In this document: piece by piece, positions 63,278 through 64,000 of the stretch
How the letters are laid out: each line of letters starts with the position of its first letter
Position numbering within the stretch: position 1 is the first letter of the stretch
Assembly (NCBI GenBank): GCA_003281165.1
Contig: QCCT01000001.1
Span: 1 to 64,000, forward strand
DNA: 64,000 nt
Reading direction: 5' to 3'
Source: Prochlorococcus sp. AG-347-M18
GTDB taxonomy: Bacteria > Cyanobacteriota > Cyanobacteriia > PCC-6307 > Cyanobiaceae
Translations under genes and position numbers: made by a program
The notes under the pieces: model-generated
Seen by the model: only the letters and a program-made list of their open reading frames with translations
Told to the model about the DNA's origin: nothing
Databases searched by the model: none

Positions 63278-64000
63278 TCAATTAAATCTTTTTGCAAGAG
63301 CTATTGGGTCAAATACTGTAATCTTTTTTCTTTCAATATTCAGCAGGCCAGAATCTTTTAAATCACCCAATAATCTTGTAATAGTGACTCTTGTTGAACC
63401 AATAGCTTCAGCAATAGCTTGATGCGAAAGTCTCAAGTCTATTGTAATACCTTTTTCACTTGCTACTCCAAAGTCTCTACAAAGTACCATTAAAAAGCTT
63501 ACTAAACGAGAAGACATATCTCTATGAGTAAGAGTTTCTATCATTGTTTCTGTTTGTAAGATTCTACTTGAAAGGCCCTGCAATAATAATAGTCCTACTG
63601 ATGCATCTTCCTCTATTGCTCTTAAAACAGAATTCGCGGGTGCTGTTATCATTTCAACTCTTGTGAATGCTATCGCATGATAAAAACGATCAGATCTATG
63701 ACCTGTTAAAAGAGATAAAACACCAAAGAGACTATTTTCTCTTAATAAAGCAACAGTTATCTCTTCACCAGACTCATAAACTCTTGACAATCTTACCGCT
63801 CCTCTCCTTATCAGATAAACCCTCTCTGCAGGATCTCCAGGGAAAAATATTGTTTTAGATCTCTCAACCATTTCTGTGCTTGCACCCTCTAGACCCTTAA
63901 TTACTTCCATTAAAGTTCTATTGATTGGAAAACGTTCTCCAACAGAATTAATTTTACTTTGTCCGGATTGTTGCGAATTAAAGCGGCTGAATCCTCGAGA
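63278..64000 (-). CDS. ntcA: Global nitrogen regulator NtcA (5' end cut by window edge)
   Basis: Track ORF ends at an internal Met; frame stays open to 64000 as [30 protein letters not shown], then [12 protein letters not shown]; cNMP-binding fold and C-terminal [28 protein letters not shown]. Confidence 0.97.
   Translation of the reverse strand, partial: SRGFSRFNSQQSGQSKINSVGERFPINRTLMEVIKGLEGASTEMVERSKTIFFPGDPAERVYLIRRGAVRLSRVYESGEEITVALLRENSLFGVLSLLTGHRSDRFYHAIAFTRVEMITAPANSVLRAIEEDASVGLLLLQGLSSRILQTETMIETLTHRDMSSRLVSFLMVLCRDFGVASEKGITIDLRLSHQAIAEAIGSTRVTITRLLGDLKDSGLLNIERKKITVFDPIALAKRFN

Noticed and set aside
1-64000. CRISPR arrays, transposons, toxin-antitoxin, phage or restriction-modification systems
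   Set aside because: No regularly spaced repeats, transposase/integrase motifs, methyltransferase or toxin signatures seen in either strand; the region looks like core chromosome.

Overview
The window is a gene-dense, AT-rich cyanobacterial chromosome segment. It is almost certainly from a high-light-adapted Prochlorococcus: small photosystem genes are scattered singly, cpeB is a lone degenerate phycoerythrin beta gene beside a CpeS-type lyase, intergenic gaps are very short, and 3' ends often overlap. I see about 60 protein genes and 3 tRNAs. Genes include psbB/T, psbEFLJ with ycf48 and rubredoxin, ndhCKJ, psbK-tgt, psbN/psbH, psbI, chlD, amt1, ntcA (truncated at the window end), rpsA, metK, glyA, leuCD, purH, ispH and murJ. 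I find no rRNA, CRISPR array, transposase, integrase, phage genes or recognisable defence island, and no clear novel multigene system. The best second-look items are: (i) a candidate structured RNA leader (three-way junction plus second hairpin) upstream of a DUF3155 gene; (ii) a possible switching 5' leader on rpsA; (iii) a perfect NtcA box with a correctly spaced -10 upstream of amt1; (iv) dyad elements in the psbE and psbN/psbH promoter regions; (v) the vestigial one-bilin cpeB with a small unknown ORF overlapping cpeS; (vi) an oxidoreductase-SelD fusion; and (vii) a TM0106-type nuclease whose Cas4-like catalytic motif looks lost while its exonuclease-like domain looks kept. All calls come from reading the sequence; no database search was run.
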